Assembly: GCA_029573975.1 (NCBI GenBank)
Contig: JAKQBU010000438.1
Location: forward strand, 1 to 15,420
From: Planctomycetota bacterium
GTDB taxonomy: Bacteria; Planctomycetota; Phycisphaerae; Sedimentisphaerales; SM23-30
Length of the DNA stretch: 15,420 bases
Direction of reading: 5' to 3'
The notes beneath the pieces were generated by a model, which did no database searches, had not been told where the DNA came from, and saw only the letters and a program-made list of their open reading frames with translations. Position 1 is the first letter of the stretch, and each line of letters starts with the position of its first letter. A program made the position numbers and the translations under genes. Shown here one piece after another: positions 14,837 to 15,420 of this stretch.

Positions 14837-15184
14837 TTACATCCCGGCGTAGGTCTGGGCTTCCGCCAGGCTGATGCAGTTGTCATTGTTGCTGTCACAG
14901 AGGGTCAGGGCATCGTTGTAACAGGCGGATTCGGATAATTTGGTGCTGGTGTTGGTGGCCATAATGAAAGGAATAACCACCGATTCGTGTTCCTCATCAC
15001 GGTTTTGGCAGGAACAGAGACTGGCGTTGAATTTATTATGGAACAACTGGGACGCTTCGGCCGATTCGAACTGCACCTGCCGTTTGGGTTCATTTTTTCG
15101 GACTACCTTGTCGCCGTTGTACACAAACAGGCAACCTCCTGACCAACTGAACAGAAACAGGGATACCGCTATCGCTCGCCACAT
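14837..15184 (-). CDS. Small secreted or lipid-anchored protein with one EF-hand loop
   Basis: 115 residues from ATG 15184, with GGAGGT (15197-15192) correctly spaced; the TTG at 15190 is too close to that site. The N-terminus MWRAIAVSLFLFSWSGGC is a short signal sequence ending at C18. SGGC is a poor lipobox, so lipid anchoring is uncertain. The middle is polar with C57 and C59. Near the C-terminus, D97-x-N99-x-D101-x-x-I-S105-x-x-E108 is a complete 12-position calcium-binding EF-hand loop, followed by a short helix and the end of the protein. No second EF-hand was seen, so pairing would have to be between molecules. I do not recognise the family. It lies downstream of uvrA on the same strand, 129 bases away, and converges with the HAD gene. 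Confidence 0.7.
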   Translation of the reverse strand: MWRAIAVSLFLFSWSGGCLFVYNGDKVVRKNEPKRQVQFESAEASQLFHNKFNASLCSCQNRDEEHESVVIPFIMATNTSTKLSESACYNDALTLCDSNNDNCISLAEAQTYAGM

Positions 15185-15313
15185 AATCAATACCTCCAGA
15201 TTTTACCTGATCTTCATCAAATATCCCGTATATGGATCCATACTATATATAGGTAGATGCGAAAATTGGAGAAAGGTTACAAAAAATTCCCTTTTTTCGT
15301 ATTTTTTTCAATC

Positions 15314-15420
15314 TTACGAACGGAGTTTTTCTTTTAGAAATTGTCCTGTAAAGCTTTGAGCTATCCGGCTGATTTCCTCCGGGCTGCCGGCGGCGACGAT
15401 CTGCCCGCCGCCCTCGCCGC
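15314..15420 (-). CDS. uvrA: Excinuclease ABC subunit A, C-terminal fragment
   Basis: Partial gene running off the right edge; stop TAA at 15316-15314. The 34 visible residues begin GEGGGQIVAAGSPEEI and end SFTGQFLKEKLRS. This matches the conserved UvrA ending (GGxGGG-x-IV-x-x-G-P/S-PE-E followed by S-x-TG-x-FL), which in UvrA follows the second ATP-binding cassette. UvrA is the damage-recognition ATPase of nucleotide excision repair. The call rests on the C-terminal signature alone. No terminator hairpin is obvious after the stop. Confidence 0.85.
   Translation of the reverse strand, partial: GEGGGQIVAAGSPEEISRIAQSFTGQFLKEKLRS

Noticed and set aside
15231..15242. Perfect 12-bp palindrome TATGGATCCATA upstream of the EF-hand protein gene
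   Set aside because: Several palindromes of this length are expected by chance in 15 kb, and nothing else marks it as an operator.

Overview
The window looks like chromosomal DNA of a fermentative, obligately anaerobic, diderm bacterium. The evidence is an oxygen-sensitive [FeFe]-hydrogenase operon and an OprO/OprP-type outer-membrane porin with a signal peptide and a C-terminal Phe. The DNA is moderately GC-rich with AT-rich intergenic regions. The lineage cannot be fixed from sequence reading alone. An anaerobic member of the Planctomycetota/PVC group or a deltaproteobacterium-like lineage would fit, but that is a guess.

Region 1 (1-9938, all + strand) is a redox/hydrogen island. It starts with the C-terminal end of Rex (NADH/NAD+ sensing repressor). 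Three hydrogenase subunits follow: a NuoE-like HydC, a 1090-residue HydB in which the NuoF-type NADH module is fused to a GltD/NfnB-like NADPH:FAD module, and a HydA catalytic subunit with an H-cluster. Next come four signalling genes: a CheY-like receiver, a 668-residue histidine kinase whose sensor is an [FeFe]-hydrogenase-like domain, a receiver-histidine kinase hybrid, and a second CheY-like receiver with its own probable promoter. A strong intrinsic terminator closes the block. The natural reading is a hydrogenase that can touch both NAD(H) and NADP(H), transcriptionally linked to Rex, beside a hydrogenase-derived H2/redox-sensing phosphorelay. None of the three receiver proteins in the window carries a DNA-binding output domain, so the output of this relay is unknown. 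This is the most interesting part of the window.

Region 2 (10055-11904) holds an MFS-type transporter gene with its own promoter. A 447-bp non-coding stretch follows, containing copy 1 of a 91-bp repeat and a hairpin whose loop is a very G-rich, quadruplex-capable tract. A tRNA-Thr(CGT) lies beyond it on the minus strand.

Region 3 (12029-15420) holds, in order: a terminator and a minus-strand OprO/OprP porin; an AT-rich divergent intergenic region; a plus-strand HAD phosphatase/phosphomutase; copy 2 of the 91-bp repeat; a small minus-strand secreted protein with one EF-hand loop; and the C-terminal end of UvrA at the right edge. These genes look like ordinary chromosomal neighbours with no clear functional link to the hydrogen island. 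No IS element, phage gene or CRISPR array was seen.
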